Source: Komarekiella atlantica HA4396-MV6 (GTDB lineage: Bacteria > Cyanobacteriota > Cyanobacteriia > Cyanobacteriales > Nostocaceae). From it: DNA of 64,000 bases. The DNA is taken from assembly GCA_019359395.1 (NCBI GenBank), contig JAHHHK010000002.1, forward strand, positions 289,559 to 353,558, read 5' to 3'. Of this stretch, positions 37,709-47,744 are shown one piece after another. The position numbers and the translations under genes were made by a program. Each line of letters begins with the position of its first letter. Within the stretch, counting starts at the first letter, position 1. Below the pieces are notes generated by a model. The model was not told the origin of the DNA. It saw only the letters and a list, made by a program, of their open reading frames with translations, and did not search any database.

Positions 37709-38791
37709 ATGGAACGTCCAATTTTATACATAGCTATAACTAACCACGGCTTTGGTCATGCTACCCGCACGGCATCTGTAGCTGCGACAATTCAAAAGTT
37801 ATATCCAGAAATTTTACTAATTCTGGCGACCACTGCCCCACGCTGGTTATTAGAATGTTACATAGAAGGCGATTTTATCCATCGTCCCCGCGCATTTGAT
37901 TTGGGTGTGATGCAAGCAGATAGTTTAACAATGGATAAAGAAGCGACTTTAGAAAAGTTGCTGGATATTAAAAAGCATCAGAATTCACTGATTGCCTCGG
38001 AAGTTAATTTTATTCGCCAAAATCGCGTTAATCTCATATTAGCAGATATTCCCTTTCTAGCCCCTGGGTTTGCTCAGGCTGCAAACATTCCTTGCTGGAT
38101 GATGAGTAATTTCGGCTGGGACTTTATTTACCGGGATTGGGGTGGCGAATTTATTGCCATTGCTGACTGGATTGGTGATTGGTACTCAAAGTGCGATCGC
38201 TTATTTCGTCTTCCCTTTCACGAATCAATGTCAGCTTTTAAGAATATCACAGATGTTGGCTTGACTGGTGGTTCTCCTCATTACTCTGCGGATGATTTAC
38301 GCTCTGTTTGGGAAATAACTGCACCAATCGAAAAAACCATTTTGCTGACTTTTGGCGGCTTGGGTTTACAGCAAATTCCTTACGATAACCTGCGGCGATT
38401 TCCAGATTGGCAATTCATTGTTTTTGATGAATCTGCACCTGATTTACCTAACTTGGTGAAAATTAGCAATCGTAAATATCGCCCTGTGGATTTTATGCCC
38501 ATTTGCGGACGAGTTGTTTCTAAACCTGGCTATAGCACTTTTTCTGAAGCCACATTACTAGAACTACCTGTTGTTACCATCCCACGTGATGATTTTGCCG
38601 AAGCAACTTTTATAATAGAAGGCATAATTAATTACAACCAGCATCAAATTATCAAGCCATCTGAGTTTTTTCAAGGAACTTGGGATTTCCTCTATGAATT
38701 ACCCCAAAAACCTAAACAATCACAGCCAATTGCTAAAGATGGTAATGAAGCGATCACTCAGGCTGTCATCAACTACTTTCGTAGTAATTAA
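37709..38791 (+). CDS. GT-B fold glycosyltransferase-like protein
   Basis: 360 residues resembling MurG/UDP-glycosyltransferases: N-terminal ITNHGFGHATRTASVA (acceptor-side glycine loop), middle LLTFGGLGLQQIPY, and C-terminal CGRVVSKPGYSTFSEATLLELPVVTIPRDDFAE, which is the nucleotide-sugar binding motif. Soluble, no membrane segment. The acceptor is unknown. 12 nt before yjbQ, so a two-gene operon. Confidence 0.82.
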   Translation: MERPILYIAITNHGFGHATRTASVAATIQKLYPEILLILATTAPRWLLECYIEGDFIHRPRAFDLGVMQADSLTMDKEATLEKLLDIKKHQNSLIASEVNFIRQNRVNLILADIPFLAPGFAQAANIPCWMMSNFGWDFIYRDWGGEFIAIADWIGDWYSKCDRLFRLPFHESMSAFKNITDVGLTGGSPHYSADDLRSVWEITAPIEKTILLTFGGLGLQQIPYDNLRRFPDWQFIVFDESAPDLPNLVKISNRKYRPVDFMPICGRVVSKPGYSTFSEATLLELPVVTIPRDDFAEATFIIEGIINYNQHQIIKPSEFFQGTWDFLYELPQKPKQSQPIAKDGNEAITQAVINYFRSN

Positions 38792-38803
38792 ACTTTAATA
38801 TAT

Positions 38804-39217
38804 ATGACTCACTACCAAAAGCTACTAAGAATTTCTACTACTGGTAAATCTTTTCACAATATCACTGCAAAAGTTGAAGCTATAGTTGCCGAATCGGGAA
38901 TAGAAACTGGTCTTTGTACTCTATTTTTGCGCCACACTTCAGCTAGTTTAGTAATCCAAGAAAATGCCGACCCTGATGTTCTTGTAGATCTAGCTAACTT
39001 TATGGCAAAACTTGTACCAGAATCGGGCAAATACATCCACGATGCCGAAGGGGCCGATGATATGCCCGCACACATTCGTACGGCTTTTACTCACACTTCT
39101 GAAAATATCCCGATTAATCGCGGTTATTTAGTATTGGGAACTTGGCAAGGAATTTATATTTGGGAACATCGCCAGCGCAGTCATACAAGAGAATTGATTG
39201 TTCACATTTCTAGCTAA
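38804..39217 (+). CDS. YjbQ/UPF0047 family protein
   Basis: 137 residues with the UPF0047 signature TLFLRHTSASLVIQENADPDVLVDL and HDAEGADDMPAHIRTAF, ending LGTWQGIYIWEHRQRSHTRELIVHI. Conserved histidines form a metal or phosphate site. The family is annotated as secondary thiamine-phosphate synthase from complementation data, but the physiological reaction is unsettled. Probably cytosolic trimer. Coupled to the upstream glycosyltransferase gene by 12-nt spacing. Confidence 0.9.
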   Translation: MTHYQKLLRISTTGKSFHNITAKVEAIVAESGIETGLCTLFLRHTSASLVIQENADPDVLVDLANFMAKLVPESGKYIHDAEGADDMPAHIRTAFTHTSENIPINRGYLVLGTWQGIYIWEHRQRSHTRELIVHISS

Positions 39218-39503
39218 TGAGGTTTTAAGTTTATAACCTATCGATAAATTTTCTTTGAGCATTTATCTGTAGAGTTTAAATGCTCTGTTGTTGCGTGCCT
39301 TTTGTGTATAATTTCATAAAGTTCGCAGTAATGTGATTAAGCAAATCTCGTCATGATGGCTTTTTGACGAAAATTTTTATATGCAACTAACTAAATACTG
39401 AGCATAACTCAAAAGTTAAGTTTTTTTAGATTAATTTAATATTCGCTTTCTGCTAATTTAAACTATTATTTATAGGAAGCTGCATGGGCTATTTGAATTA
39501 CTT

Positions 39504-40253
39504 ATGAAGCAAGACTTGACACCCACTAATTCTTTCCGATTTATTGACGAAATCCTAGCCCAGAAGTCTGTTAATCTGTTGTCACTTAATCCCCAAAAGA
39601 CTGTAATTACTAGCTTTGCTGAATTGGGATATTTGACTGCCCAAAAAAGCACTAATACTCAAATCCTTACAACATTTCGAGATACTTTAGAAGATATAGT
39701 CCACGCTCAGCTGCAAAGCTTCCCAGAAAACATCTTCTGGGATTTTGATTTTATGGTACATAGTATGCTCAGCCAGGCTTTGGTAGCAGATGAGGGTGCG
39801 GTTATTTTTTTAAAATCTTTTGGTGAAAAGATGGTATCTCTAACGGATATGTTTGGAACTAAAACAGAAATCCGCTTTCGCTACGTTCATGATTTTATGT
39901 ATGGGTTTGATTGGGCAAGATGGGTACAAAAAGATCCACAAACTCGTGTACATGTAGAGCCTTTTAGTTTAGTTTTTTTAGATTATTTGCTTGCTAAAGG
40001 TAAAGAACTTTTGCAACGTATCGGTCAGGATAAGGTCAAATGTTATAAACTGTGTGACACAGGCTACCGTAATCCCTTCACTTTTTCCCGTGAACCCGAA
40101 GATGAATACCGTCTACTAACTTATCTTGCTCAAGAACAACTTATCCCGGTAGCGGCGTGGAACTGGAATGCTCACCCTGTTTGGAATAAACCTTTCCAGG
40201 AAATACGCCAGCAGTTAGCATTAAAATTGAATATTCAACCACAGAAACACTGA
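39504..40253 (+). CDS. Conserved-looking hypothetical protein
   Basis: 249 residues, soluble, no signal peptide. Rich in aromatic residues (ENIFWDFDFMVHSML, RYVHDFMYGFDWARWVQKDP, PVAAWNWNAHPVWNKPFQEIRQQ). Good codon usage and unbroken frame support a real gene, and composition is like its neighbours. No family recognised. ATG at 39504 follows a 286-nt intergenic gap and precedes nif3 by 79 nt. Confidence 0.75.
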   Translation: MKQDLTPTNSFRFIDEILAQKSVNLLSLNPQKTVITSFAELGYLTAQKSTNTQILTTFRDTLEDIVHAQLQSFPENIFWDFDFMVHSMLSQALVADEGAVIFLKSFGEKMVSLTDMFGTKTEIRFRYVHDFMYGFDWARWVQKDPQTRVHVEPFSLVFLDYLLAKGKELLQRIGQDKVKCYKLCDTGYRNPFTFSREPEDEYRLLTYLAQEQLIPVAAWNWNAHPVWNKPFQEIRQQLALKLNIQPQKH

Positions 40254-40332
40254 GTACAAATTTAAAATTGTAAAATATATCATCATTGGCAAGTATTCTG
40301 GCTGTATCCAAAAAATTGCTTAGAAAGTCATT

Positions 40333-41121
40333 ATGAAAATTGCTGAGTTAATTTCTTGGTTTGAAGAATGGGCAAATCCTGCTTGGTGTGAAAGCTGGGA
40401 TAATTGTGGCTGGCAGGTAGAACCTGGAGTGCTAGAAGAAAGGGCAAGAGTATTAGTGTGTTTGACACCAACTTTGGCGGTAATGCAAGAAGCGATCGCC
40501 CTTGATGCTAATCTGATTTTTGCCCATCATCCCTTAATTTTTAGTCCCCTCAAGTCTTTATGTAGTGGTGAGGCGATCGCGGAGATGGTACGGTTAGCTT
40601 TTACCCACAATATTGGTATTTACAGTGCCCATACGAACTTTGACCAGGTACAGGATGGTACTGCTGATGTGTTGGCTCAAATTCTAGAACTCAAAGAAGT
40701 CACTCCCATAGTACCCACACAAGCAGAATTAGGATATGGCCGTGTTGGTATGTTAGAGCCATTTCTAACTTTACAGGAATTACTTGCAGCAATTCAAACT
40801 CGACTTACTCCCCCTAATTTGATTTTTTCCCCAACTACTGATTTACAGCAGCCAATTTCACGAGTTGCAGTTTTGGGTGGTTCAGGGGCTAGTTTTATCT
40901 CGGCGGTAGTCAAAACTGGTGCTCAAGCTTATCTAACCTCCGACTGCAAGTTTCATCAGTTTCAAGAAAGCCGCGATCGCAGTTTAATCTTAATTGACGC
41001 CGGACACTATGCTACCGAACGCCCCGCTTGCGATCGCTTGGTGCAAAAATTTGGATTCTTAAATTTAGACTCAGTACAATTGAGTCATAAAGATGAAGAT
41101 TTCCGCCAGTTTTTTACTTAA
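40333..41121 (+). CDS. Nif3-like dinuclear metal centre protein (DUF34)
   Basis: 262 residues with the family's metal ligands: WCESWDNCGWQVEP near the N-terminus, LIFAHHPLIFSPLKSL (His-His), IYSAHTNFDQVQDG (His, Asp), VAVLGGSGASFI and the C-terminal DAGHYATERPACDRL (His, Glu). Forms a hexameric toroid with a two-metal site; some members are GTP cyclohydrolase-like or metal-insertase candidates, but the function is unsettled. No PII-like insertion domain is present, so this is the short version. Confidence 0.92.
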   Translation: MKIAELISWFEEWANPAWCESWDNCGWQVEPGVLEERARVLVCLTPTLAVMQEAIALDANLIFAHHPLIFSPLKSLCSGEAIAEMVRLAFTHNIGIYSAHTNFDQVQDGTADVLAQILELKEVTPIVPTQAELGYGRVGMLEPFLTLQELLAAIQTRLTPPNLIFSPTTDLQQPISRVAVLGGSGASFISAVVKTGAQAYLTSDCKFHQFQESRDRSLILIDAGHYATERPACDRLVQKFGFLNLDSVQLSHKDEDFRQFFT

Positions 41122-41402
41122 CTACTTGGTTGTTAAAATTTTTTTATACATTAATCATCAATTAGTACAATATATTAAAAGTGTATAAAATAATACTGTT
41201 TTCTGAGTAATGCAACTTTTATGTTATAAGCTTATGTATCCATTTATAAAATTTGGAAATGACCATCACAATATACGATGTGACTTAAATCACTAAAACT
41301 AAGTAACTATAATCACTGTTACCTAATGTTTCATATCAATTGGCAAAAGCGGAGAATGTTACACACTAGAGGTAACAAATTGCTCACTCTGCCCCAATCA
41401 AC

Positions 41403-41618
41403 ATGATTCGCACACTCGTTGAATCTGCTTTTCAAACTGGATATCTTAGTGTTGAATCTGAGGGTCTACTCCATCAAGTTCTGGCGACTAAATGCTATCA
41501 GTCAGAGGATTTACCAGCCATTGCATCTCTATACGATGCGGTTCGCGTCGGTCAAATTAAACGAGAAGCGTCCTCGAATCTGCTCATGGAATTTCCGATA
41601 ACGCACAAATCTGGCTGA
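41403..41618 (+). CDS. Small hypothetical protein
   Basis: 71 residues: IRTLVESAFQTGYLSVESEGLLHQVLATKCYQSEDLPAIASLYDAVRVGQIKREAS. Helical and soluble with an orderly hydrophobic pattern, so probably genuine. The AAC-rich upstream region has no strong ribosome site. Function unknown. Confidence 0.5.
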   Translation: MIRTLVESAFQTGYLSVESEGLLHQVLATKCYQSEDLPAIASLYDAVRVGQIKREASSNLLMEFPITHKSG

Positions 41619-42181
41619 TACTTCAACAATAGGTGACTCTAGTACTGTATTGTTGATTGGAGGTGGAGGTGTCACATCAAGCAACAACCTTAAACTCAAA
41701 ACTCTTCGGGTGTTGTTGTTTAAAACCGTTCAGGTCAGCCAGAGAATGAGTTAAGATCAAATACATGGGGGTAAAAGTAAAGCCAAGTCCCCGGACTTCT
41801 AGCAATGCCAATGATTACAATTAGGCAACTCGAACAACCGCAATCAATGCTAGTTTTGGAGTATTTATTATTACATAATGGTAGTAAGAACTCACCAGCA
41901 AGTATTAAGTTGGGTAAGACAACTCCTGAATCGTTGGACTTCTACAGAAGTAAACGTTCCCTAGAATGACCTGAAAGAGTTTAAGTTCAACTGGTACAAC
42001 AACATTGGTTTTTGGCTCAAAATATCTTTAGACTTGGCAACTGTAAGCAAGTATTAAGATTGGGTCACGAGACACACTAGTTGTGAACCATAGAATTGAC
42101 CTCTTGATAGTGTAATCTACTGGGGTAAGACCCAAATTTTGACAGGTTTAACTACGTTGTTTAAAAAGGCAGAAGCAGTAC
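41619..42181. other. Intergenic stretch with only short frames
   Basis: 563 bases. A 53-codon frame on the plus strand from 41804 (MPMITIRQLEQPQ...) is the longest; I do not recognise it and give it little weight. An inverted TTGTTGATT/AACAACA-like patch occurs at about 41640-41730. Confidence 0.35.
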
Positions 42182-42493
42182 ATGCTACACCGCAAGATTT
42201 ATCAATTGTGTTGCGATGGGCGGGAGGTATGTGTTTTCTTGCGGGACCAGCAACGCTGGATTGAACGCGCCCGCATCCTCGACATAGAAGGGGATTTAGT
42301 GACTCTACGTTACGAAACAGAAGAAGAAGACGAAACTTGTTCTTGGGAAGAGATGGTTCGTCTCGAAAGCATTGGCGCTGTAACACAAAAATTAGCTTCA
42401 GTGCCGCGCGGTAATGTAGAACCTCTTTTAACAGAGGATTGTCCCGAAGCTGAGCGCATCCGCAACCGATACACAGACTCAAATCCAGAATAA
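42182..42493 (+). CDS. Small conserved cyanobacterial protein (probably DUF6679)
   Basis: 103 residues, soluble, acidic. MLHRKIYQLCCDGREVCVFLRDQQRWIERARIL followed by GDLVTLRYETEEEDETCSWEEMVRLESIG forms a small beta-barrel-like pattern, then a GNVEPLLTEDCPEAERIRNRY tail. The sequence is of a highly conserved cyanobacterial type. Function unknown; the Sm-like character of the first 60 residues hints at nucleic-acid binding, but this is weak. Confidence 0.75.
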   Translation: MLHRKIYQLCCDGREVCVFLRDQQRWIERARILDIEGDLVTLRYETEEEDETCSWEEMVRLESIGAVTQKLASVPRGNVEPLLTEDCPEAERIRNRYTDSNPE

Positions 42494-42550
42494 ATAGTGA
42501 TTGGTCATTAGTCATTAGTCCTTTGTCATTTTTGACTAGGTAACTAATGA

Positions 42551-44218
42551 CTATTGGCTATCATTTAAGCCTTCAAAGGCTGGACAGTAACCTTCAAGAG
42601 TTACCTTGAAGTTATACAGTGGCGAAACAGGGTTCCAACACCGTTGTCCTCTTTGGTGTCGGCAAGTACCGCAGCAGTCTACTTCAGACCATGTAAAGCG
42701 ATCGCTACTTTGGCTGAGCAATTCTCGTTGGGACAATCCCCGCAATACTAGTTCTTCCCCCTGCCAACGAGCTTCAATTAAACCAGTATCAGCAAACTGT
42801 TGCCAGCGCGAATCAGTTGCAATTGCTTCGGGTAAAGTAATCGTGATTATTGTTCCCAACTCAGTTAGTTCGCCTTCATAATTAGTCTCTGGTGCTGCTG
42901 GTTGTAAAAATGTATCGCCAATAAGTAGTTCGACTAAAGTGCCAGCAGCAGGAGAATGTACGTGGTAACGGTTTTGCAGTTCCTCTAAGCTAGTTAGGTC
43001 TGCCAAGTAAGCAGGGGAACCGTGGACAAATATGACATGTTGGGGCCGCAAATTGTGAATTAGCTGGGTAGTACCAGGGCCATCACTATGTTGAGCCAAG
43101 AGATATGTTTCAATAGTAGTGGGTACTAAATACTGTTTGTTAACTTTTATATCAATTTTTTCTGGTAGAAGGATTAGCCAAGGCCCAGTATCGGGTTGGC
43201 AGTGCTGACTCAAATCAGCAGTAGAATCGGTGACAACAATACAGGGAGAATTGCCTACGGTGGCACGATGTTCTGCCTGTAAGCGACGTACGCGGGGACG
43301 TACCCGTTCATCCCAAAATAATGGTTGATGGCGAGCGAAATTTTGTACTGACGCAGGTAGGTGAGGTAGCAGTTCCAGATACGCATCGCATCCAGTGGCG
43401 ACAGCACCGTCTACCCAGATATCTAAATCACGTCCTGTGAAATGGTGATGAGAGCGCAAGAGCATTAGCAGTTCTTGCCCCAGTCCTAAAGCAGGTGTAG
43501 GAAGTAGTACAGAACAATGGTCGGCGATCGCCCGATTGATTCGCTCTGCTAGTTGATTTTCTTGGTTGCGGCGGTGAGGATGACGGGATGTGCCATAACT
43601 ACCTTCAATGATCAGCACATCCAAGTCTAATCCCCGCAGTTCCTCTAAACGCAAACCTTCTACCAACCGGGAGTTTGATAAGAAAAAGTCTCCTGTATAC
43701 AGTAGTCTGTAAGAGCGTTGCTGAGTAGTGTAGGTCAGCATAATCGCTACTGCTCCAGGAAGATGCCCTGCGGGAAATAATTCTGCCACCAGACCATCTC
43801 GAAATTCTACAGGCGATCGCAAAGGCAACGCTTGACAAAATTGGGAAATGTCCGTAGGAGCTTGGTCTTGCCAATTTAACGGCAATAATTTGCTAGTTAC
43901 CTCGCTAGCATAGATGGGTAACAGTGGAAAAGCTTTATGCAGTGCTAGTAAACCTCTAGCGTGATCTGGGTGGGCATGACTAATTAATACTAAATCTGCT
44001 GGTAGGGGCGAACTACCCCGATGTTCCGACTTACTCAGTCCCCTTGCCAGCGATGAAATATCTCCCAAACCACAGTCCAACAAGATGCGGTGTGGCCCCA
44101 TCTTGACCAATAAACATATGCCCTCATCGTTATGCTGGACGCTATAAGGCAAACATTCTAATTCACTACCTACTTCTCCAGCATCAACGCGAGAGGATGC
44201 CGACAGATTATCCCTCAT
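42551..44218 (-). CDS. MBL-fold metallo-hydrolase with beta-CASP-like region
   Basis: 555 residues. The metallo-beta-lactamase metal motif HxHxDH is in LVLISHAHPDHARGLL; further ligands are in LFPAGHLPGAVAIML and LLYTGDFFLSNSRLVEG. The middle region, with VLIIEGSYGTSRHPHRRNQE and the late HVIFVHGSPAYLADL, matches beta-CASP nucleases (CPSF73/YSH1-like). The last 60 residues hold four cysteines (DCCGTCRHQRGQRCW...YCPAF) that may bind zinc. Probably an RNA-processing exo/endonuclease; substrate unknown. Confidence 0.82.
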   Translation of the reverse strand: MRDNLSASSRVDAGEVGSELECLPYSVQHNDEGICLLVKMGPHRILLDCGLGDISSLARGLSKSEHRGSSPLPADLVLISHAHPDHARGLLALHKAFPLLPIYASEVTSKLLPLNWQDQAPTDISQFCQALPLRSPVEFRDGLVAELFPAGHLPGAVAIMLTYTTQQRSYRLLYTGDFFLSNSRLVEGLRLEELRGLDLDVLIIEGSYGTSRHPHRRNQENQLAERINRAIADHCSVLLPTPALGLGQELLMLLRSHHHFTGRDLDIWVDGAVATGCDAYLELLPHLPASVQNFARHQPLFWDERVRPRVRRLQAEHRATVGNSPCIVVTDSTADLSQHCQPDTGPWLILLPEKIDIKVNKQYLVPTTIETYLLAQHSDGPGTTQLIHNLRPQHVIFVHGSPAYLADLTSLEELQNRYHVHSPAAGTLVELLIGDTFLQPAAPETNYEGELTELGTIITITLPEAIATDSRWQQFADTGLIEARWQGEELVLRGLSQRELLSQSSDRFTWSEVDCCGTCRHQRGQRCWNPVSPLYNFKVTLEGYCPAFEGLNDSQ

Positions 44219-45660
44219 GCTCTCCTCCCCTCAAACCTCATCATCATGAACATGTCCCAAAAGCCAAAAACTACACGGATTTTGGTTTTGTGATCTAGGG
44301 TAAGTTTCGTAGTGCGTACCTAGATCTAGATCTTGAAAATGCGAATTTTTGATTGGGGAGGACGCCTCCGCCGAACCCGCACTGGTTCGGAAAAGTTGGT
44401 TAACGAATCTCTTTCAAACTGATTTGCTCAGGTACTTTGCCCCTTGCCTGTTTTCCTTTTAAAGTTCTCAGCGCAAAGAGCTAACCCACCCTTACGTGAA
44501 GTATCTGCCGAAGTTCTGATATCTGACGACAAGTCTTTCGGGCACTCTTCCCTTAGGGATGCTTCTCTGCCAGAGGCTCCGCTAACGTATAGCTTGTTTT
44601 CTTATAAGGGTAGAAGAACCCTTTGGGGGAACGTAGTCAACTGAGTTGGCCTTAACCCTCCCCGAAGTTCGGAGCGACCACCAAACTTTTGTTTGCCATT
44701 GGCGGAGTCATCACCAAAGACAAACAGAGTTTTCAGAAGCCGCCGCTCCAACTTCTGCAACGCAGCCGTCACCACCTTCCGGCGTCTACGTCTGCCTCTA
44801 ACAAGTGCTTAGACTTCTCTCAATGTGCAGAGCCATTGCCGTGATAGTTATCTGAATCATAAAATCCATTTTTCGTGCCAAAAATCAGGCACGAAATCGT
44901 AAATATAACCGTTAATCCAGCTAATACCAGTTTTACATCCATTTGTTTGCTGCCCTTTACTCAAGACTTTCCTATATTAATTTAGTGCTTCTGTGACATA
45001 GCAGAATCACTAGGAAATCTTTACTATGCTTAGGTTGATTGGACAATAGGTAAATTTACCACAATCAGTCAGATTGTAGAACTTTTCGGTTCACCTGTCC
45101 ATCTATCCAGATAATACTTGCTTAGTGATCAGCTACTAGGAATTAAAAGTTGGGAGTCTTACCCAGTTAACAATTCCTAATTTATCAGCCTAATTGTAAT
45201 TATAATTTTTACTTAATCTCTTTTGTTTATATATTATTAATTTAAATAAAATTTGGTTTTGAGAGAGATCGCTATCTTGATTACGTTATTACGCAAATAA
45301 TATATATCTAAGCAATTTATAGTACACAAAAATCTAAAAAGTTGCTTAACTTACCATTGCTTGATAAACCAGTCAACAACCATACAGAGCTTTTCTTATT
45401 CAGGGTCATAATATTTTTCTGCGGTGGCAAATAGGAAAAAGTAACTAATAATTCTTGAAGTAAGAATTCTGTGCATCTCACATTAAAGAACTGAGATTTG
45501 CAAGCTGCATTTCATCAAAAGCAGCTTGCAATTTTTGTGAATTTGTCAAATCTATATACTGAGTATATTTTGTTTAAATAGCTTATGTTTTACTGAATAA
45601 AATTTAAACACAAAACATTTATATACTTAAAATTTAAGTGCTAACTTTTGGTATGCAAAG
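44219..45660. other. 1.4 kb gene-poor region left of the partition genes
   Basis: No credible gene. The left half (to about 44870) is GC-rich and full of hairpins: GATCTAGG/CCTAGATC (44291-44325), CCGAACC/GGTTCGG (44373-44392), and fragments of the dispersed repeat family (44555-44600). The right half is strongly AT-rich. The abrupt change in composition may mark one edge of an inserted element. Confidence 0.5.
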
Positions 45661-45700
45661 TTTTTAGCATTTAAATGTTTAAACATTTAAATGCTAAAAA
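45661..45700. promoter_or_regulatory. Perfect 40-bp palindrome, probable parS/operator
   Basis: Forty bases form an exact palindrome centred between 45680 and 45681, built of TTTAAATG/CATTTAAA units. It lies 96 nt upstream of parA. A set of related direct repeats (ATGTTTAGATG, GATGTTTAG) follows at 45706-45754. This layout fits an operator and centromere bound by the ribbon-helix-helix partner. Confidence 0.65.
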
Positions 45701-45705
45701 ATGTC

Positions 45706-45756
45706 TCAATGTTTAGATGTTTAGGTTTAACAATTAAATGTCCAGATGTTTAGATA
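45706..45756. repeat. GATGTTTAG direct repeats upstream of parA
   Basis: Short repeats of GATGTTTAG/AATGTTTAG type occur three times between the palindrome and the parA start, like the iterons bound by RHH partition repressors. Confidence 0.5.
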
Positions 45757-45795
45757 TGCAGTAAAATCTTGGAATTATTTGCGTTTAAATTGAAA

Positions 45796-46386
45796 ATGAT
45801 TATTACCGTAGCGGCTTTCAAGGGAGGTGTTGGTAAGTCTACAACAGCTTTACACCTAGCTACATACCTTCAGAACAAAGCTGACACATTGCTAGTAGAC
45901 GGCGATCTCAACCGCAGTGCTTTAGATTGGTCTAACCGAGGTTGCTTACCATTCAAAGTTGCTGATGAAAAGCAAGGGGTACGTTTGGCGAGACTTTATG
46001 AGCATATCGTGATTGATACGCCAGCCCGACCCGATCCAGATGAGCTAAAAACTATTGCAGAGGGATGCGATTTGCTGGTAATACCCACAACTCCTGATGC
46101 GATCGCTTTAGCTGCAACACTCCAAATGGTTGACGCACTCAAAAAGCTAAAGACAAACTATCAAATTTTGCTGACTCTCATCCCGCCAAATCCAAATAAG
46201 GCAGGAGAAGAAGCTAGAACATCTCTGGAACAAGCCGGACTACCTATGTTCAAGTCGGGAATTCGACGGCTGGCTGTGTTCCAACGAGCCGCTTTAGAAG
46301 GTGTTCCAGTTAATGCCGTCAAAGACCCTTATGCTCAAATTGCATGGCGATGTTATGCCGAAGCTGGAAAGGAGATATTAGTTTGA
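45796..46386 (+). CDS. parA: ParA-family partition ATPase
   Basis: 196 residues from the ATG at 45796 (the frame also extends 9 codons upstream to TTG 45769). Deviant Walker A AAFKGGVGKSTTALHLA with the signature lysine, DGDLNRSALDW, and Walker B-like HIVIDTPARPD. Short ParA without an N-terminal HTH, of the ParF/Soj type used by plasmids. It overlaps the following RHH gene by 4 nt, so the two form a partition cassette. On a chromosome, such genes usually come from integrated plasmids or islands. Confidence 0.9.
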   Translation: MIITVAAFKGGVGKSTTALHLATYLQNKADTLLVDGDLNRSALDWSNRGCLPFKVADEKQGVRLARLYEHIVIDTPARPDPDELKTIAEGCDLLVIPTTPDAIALAATLQMVDALKKLKTNYQILLTLIPPNPNKAGEEARTSLEQAGLPMFKSGIRRLAVFQRAALEGVPVNAVKDPYAQIAWRCYAEAGKEILV

Positions 46387-46700
46387 ATAATAAGAAAAAA
46401 ACTAACCGTTTTGATCACCTGATTGATGCTGCCCGTAGTCGTAAACAAAGAAGAGAGATTCAAGGAGTGGCTGAAGACCATCAGAATTCTAAAGACAAGC
46501 CACATTCAACTGACGATCAGCTTACTTCTCAAAGCAAAAGCACCAGTCCCGACTATACCCGTACAACTATATATCTACCCAAACAACTGCATCGACAACT
46601 TAAAGCAACAGCTGCTTCCCAAGAGCGGCAGATGAGCGATATCCTGACGGAGTTGGTTGAGCAGTGGTTGTTATCTAAAAGTCAAGGTCAAGACGGATAG
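46383..46700 (+). CDS. Ribbon-helix-helix partner of ParA (ParG-like)
   Basis: 105 residues. I start it at the TTG at 46383, which overlaps the parA stop and has AAGGAG 8 nt upstream; the ATG at 46344 lies inside parA and lacks a site. The N-terminal 60 residues are charged and probably disordered, as in ParG. The C-terminus DYTRTTIYLPKQLHRQLKATAASQERQMSDILTELVEQWL is a ribbon-helix-helix DNA-binding fold. It probably represses the cassette and bridges ParA to the palindromic site. Confidence 0.82.
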   Translation: MNNKKKTNRFDHLIDAARSRKQRREIQGVAEDHQNSKDKPHSTDDQLTSQSKSTSPDYTRTTIYLPKQLHRQLKATAASQERQMSDILTELVEQWLLSKSQGQDG

Positions 46701-46823
46701 TAGTGAACAGCTATCAATTTCATCTAGACTATACGGATATTAGTAAGACAACGGCTTAGTTAATTGACAAGTAATAAAGGCGATGCAACACGAACTTGGT
46801 ATCAAAGGTGTTAGGATTGCGTT

Positions 46824-47456
46824 TTAAAAAACAATTTCCTCACCTTTTTGAGTGAAGCGAACTTCTTTAATATTCCATTGGATATTACTTGTTAAAGTTT
46901 TGCGGAGACTGCCAAACAAAGCAAACTGTTCACAACTAGAAAGAGAGGTTAGTTGCCGCTTTGACTCAGGAGATATTCGTAAATCAACTGTAGCAATGCC
47001 ATTTTTAACGTTCACACGATATCCAGACAAACTAAAGTCGCTTGTATCTCGTTTCTCTATAATTCTACCTACTGCATTTGTCACTGGTTCTTCAGCCGAT
47101 ACTGTAACCTTCTGTGGAACTAGTGCTTGACATTGAACATCACTTGTGTATAAGGTGACATTAGTAGTTTTGGTAGCGGCAGCTTGAGAAGTTGAAGCAG
47201 GTGTATCCCTCAAAAGTTCTTTATTAGGAGATTTATCTCTTAACTGGGCTACGCTTGGAGTTGGAGAAGTCACGCTGTTTGGTGTTGTAATAGGCGTTGG
47301 TGATGATGTAAAGTTTGGTGTTGTGACTGGTGCTGGTGTTTCACTGTCAATGCTACGAACAGTAGAGTTAGAATTACAACTGCTGAGGTTGGCTGCGATC
47401 GCTACAACAATAAAGGATAAAAGATATTTTTTGCTGGTGTTAATAACTTGGCTCAT
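46824..47456 (-). CDS. Lipoprotein with GerMN-like domain
   Basis: 210 residues with a lipoprotein signal ending in the lipobox LSSC (Cys about residue 27), then a Thr/Pro/Ser-rich linker (about 30-90) and a compact C-terminal domain: TLYTSDVQCQALVPQKVTVSAEEPVTNAVGRIIEKR and VNVKNGIATVDLRISPESKRQLTSLSSCEQFALFGSLRKTLTS. That pattern is the GerMN fold found in cell-envelope lipoproteins. Convergent with the partition cassette and probably not part of it. Confidence 0.8.
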   Translation of the reverse strand: MSQVINTSKKYLLSFIVVAIAANLSSCNSNSTVRSIDSETPAPVTTPNFTSSPTPITTPNSVTSPTPSVAQLRDKSPNKELLRDTPASTSQAAATKTTNVTLYTSDVQCQALVPQKVTVSAEEPVTNAVGRIIEKRDTSDFSLSGYRVNVKNGIATVDLRISPESKRQLTSLSSCEQFALFGSLRKTLTSNIQWNIKEVRFTQKGEEIVF

Positions 47457-47744
47457 AGTTTTTTACTGCTAGGTTTTCTATCAACTTCAGTGTTGATAGT
47501 ATCAGTTCCGTATAAATTTGCGAATTTTGAATATATGAAGCTTCTATCCTAGAACCTGCTTGCGAAGCTTACTTTATATTGGCTATTTTTAGAACTAACT
47601 CAACCATAGACTAAAAGACTATGGCTACATTGAGATAGCCTGATGAACTAAACTATAAAACTTAATGATTTCCCATAGTTCAGGCAAACTTGGGTTGTGT
47701 AGCAAGCTTTATGTGACCAAATTAAAAAGTAATCAGAAACACTT

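Noticed and set aside
44444..44644. 66-codon plus-strand frame
   Set aside because: Overlaps hairpins and dispersed-repeat DNA; protein has no ordered pattern.
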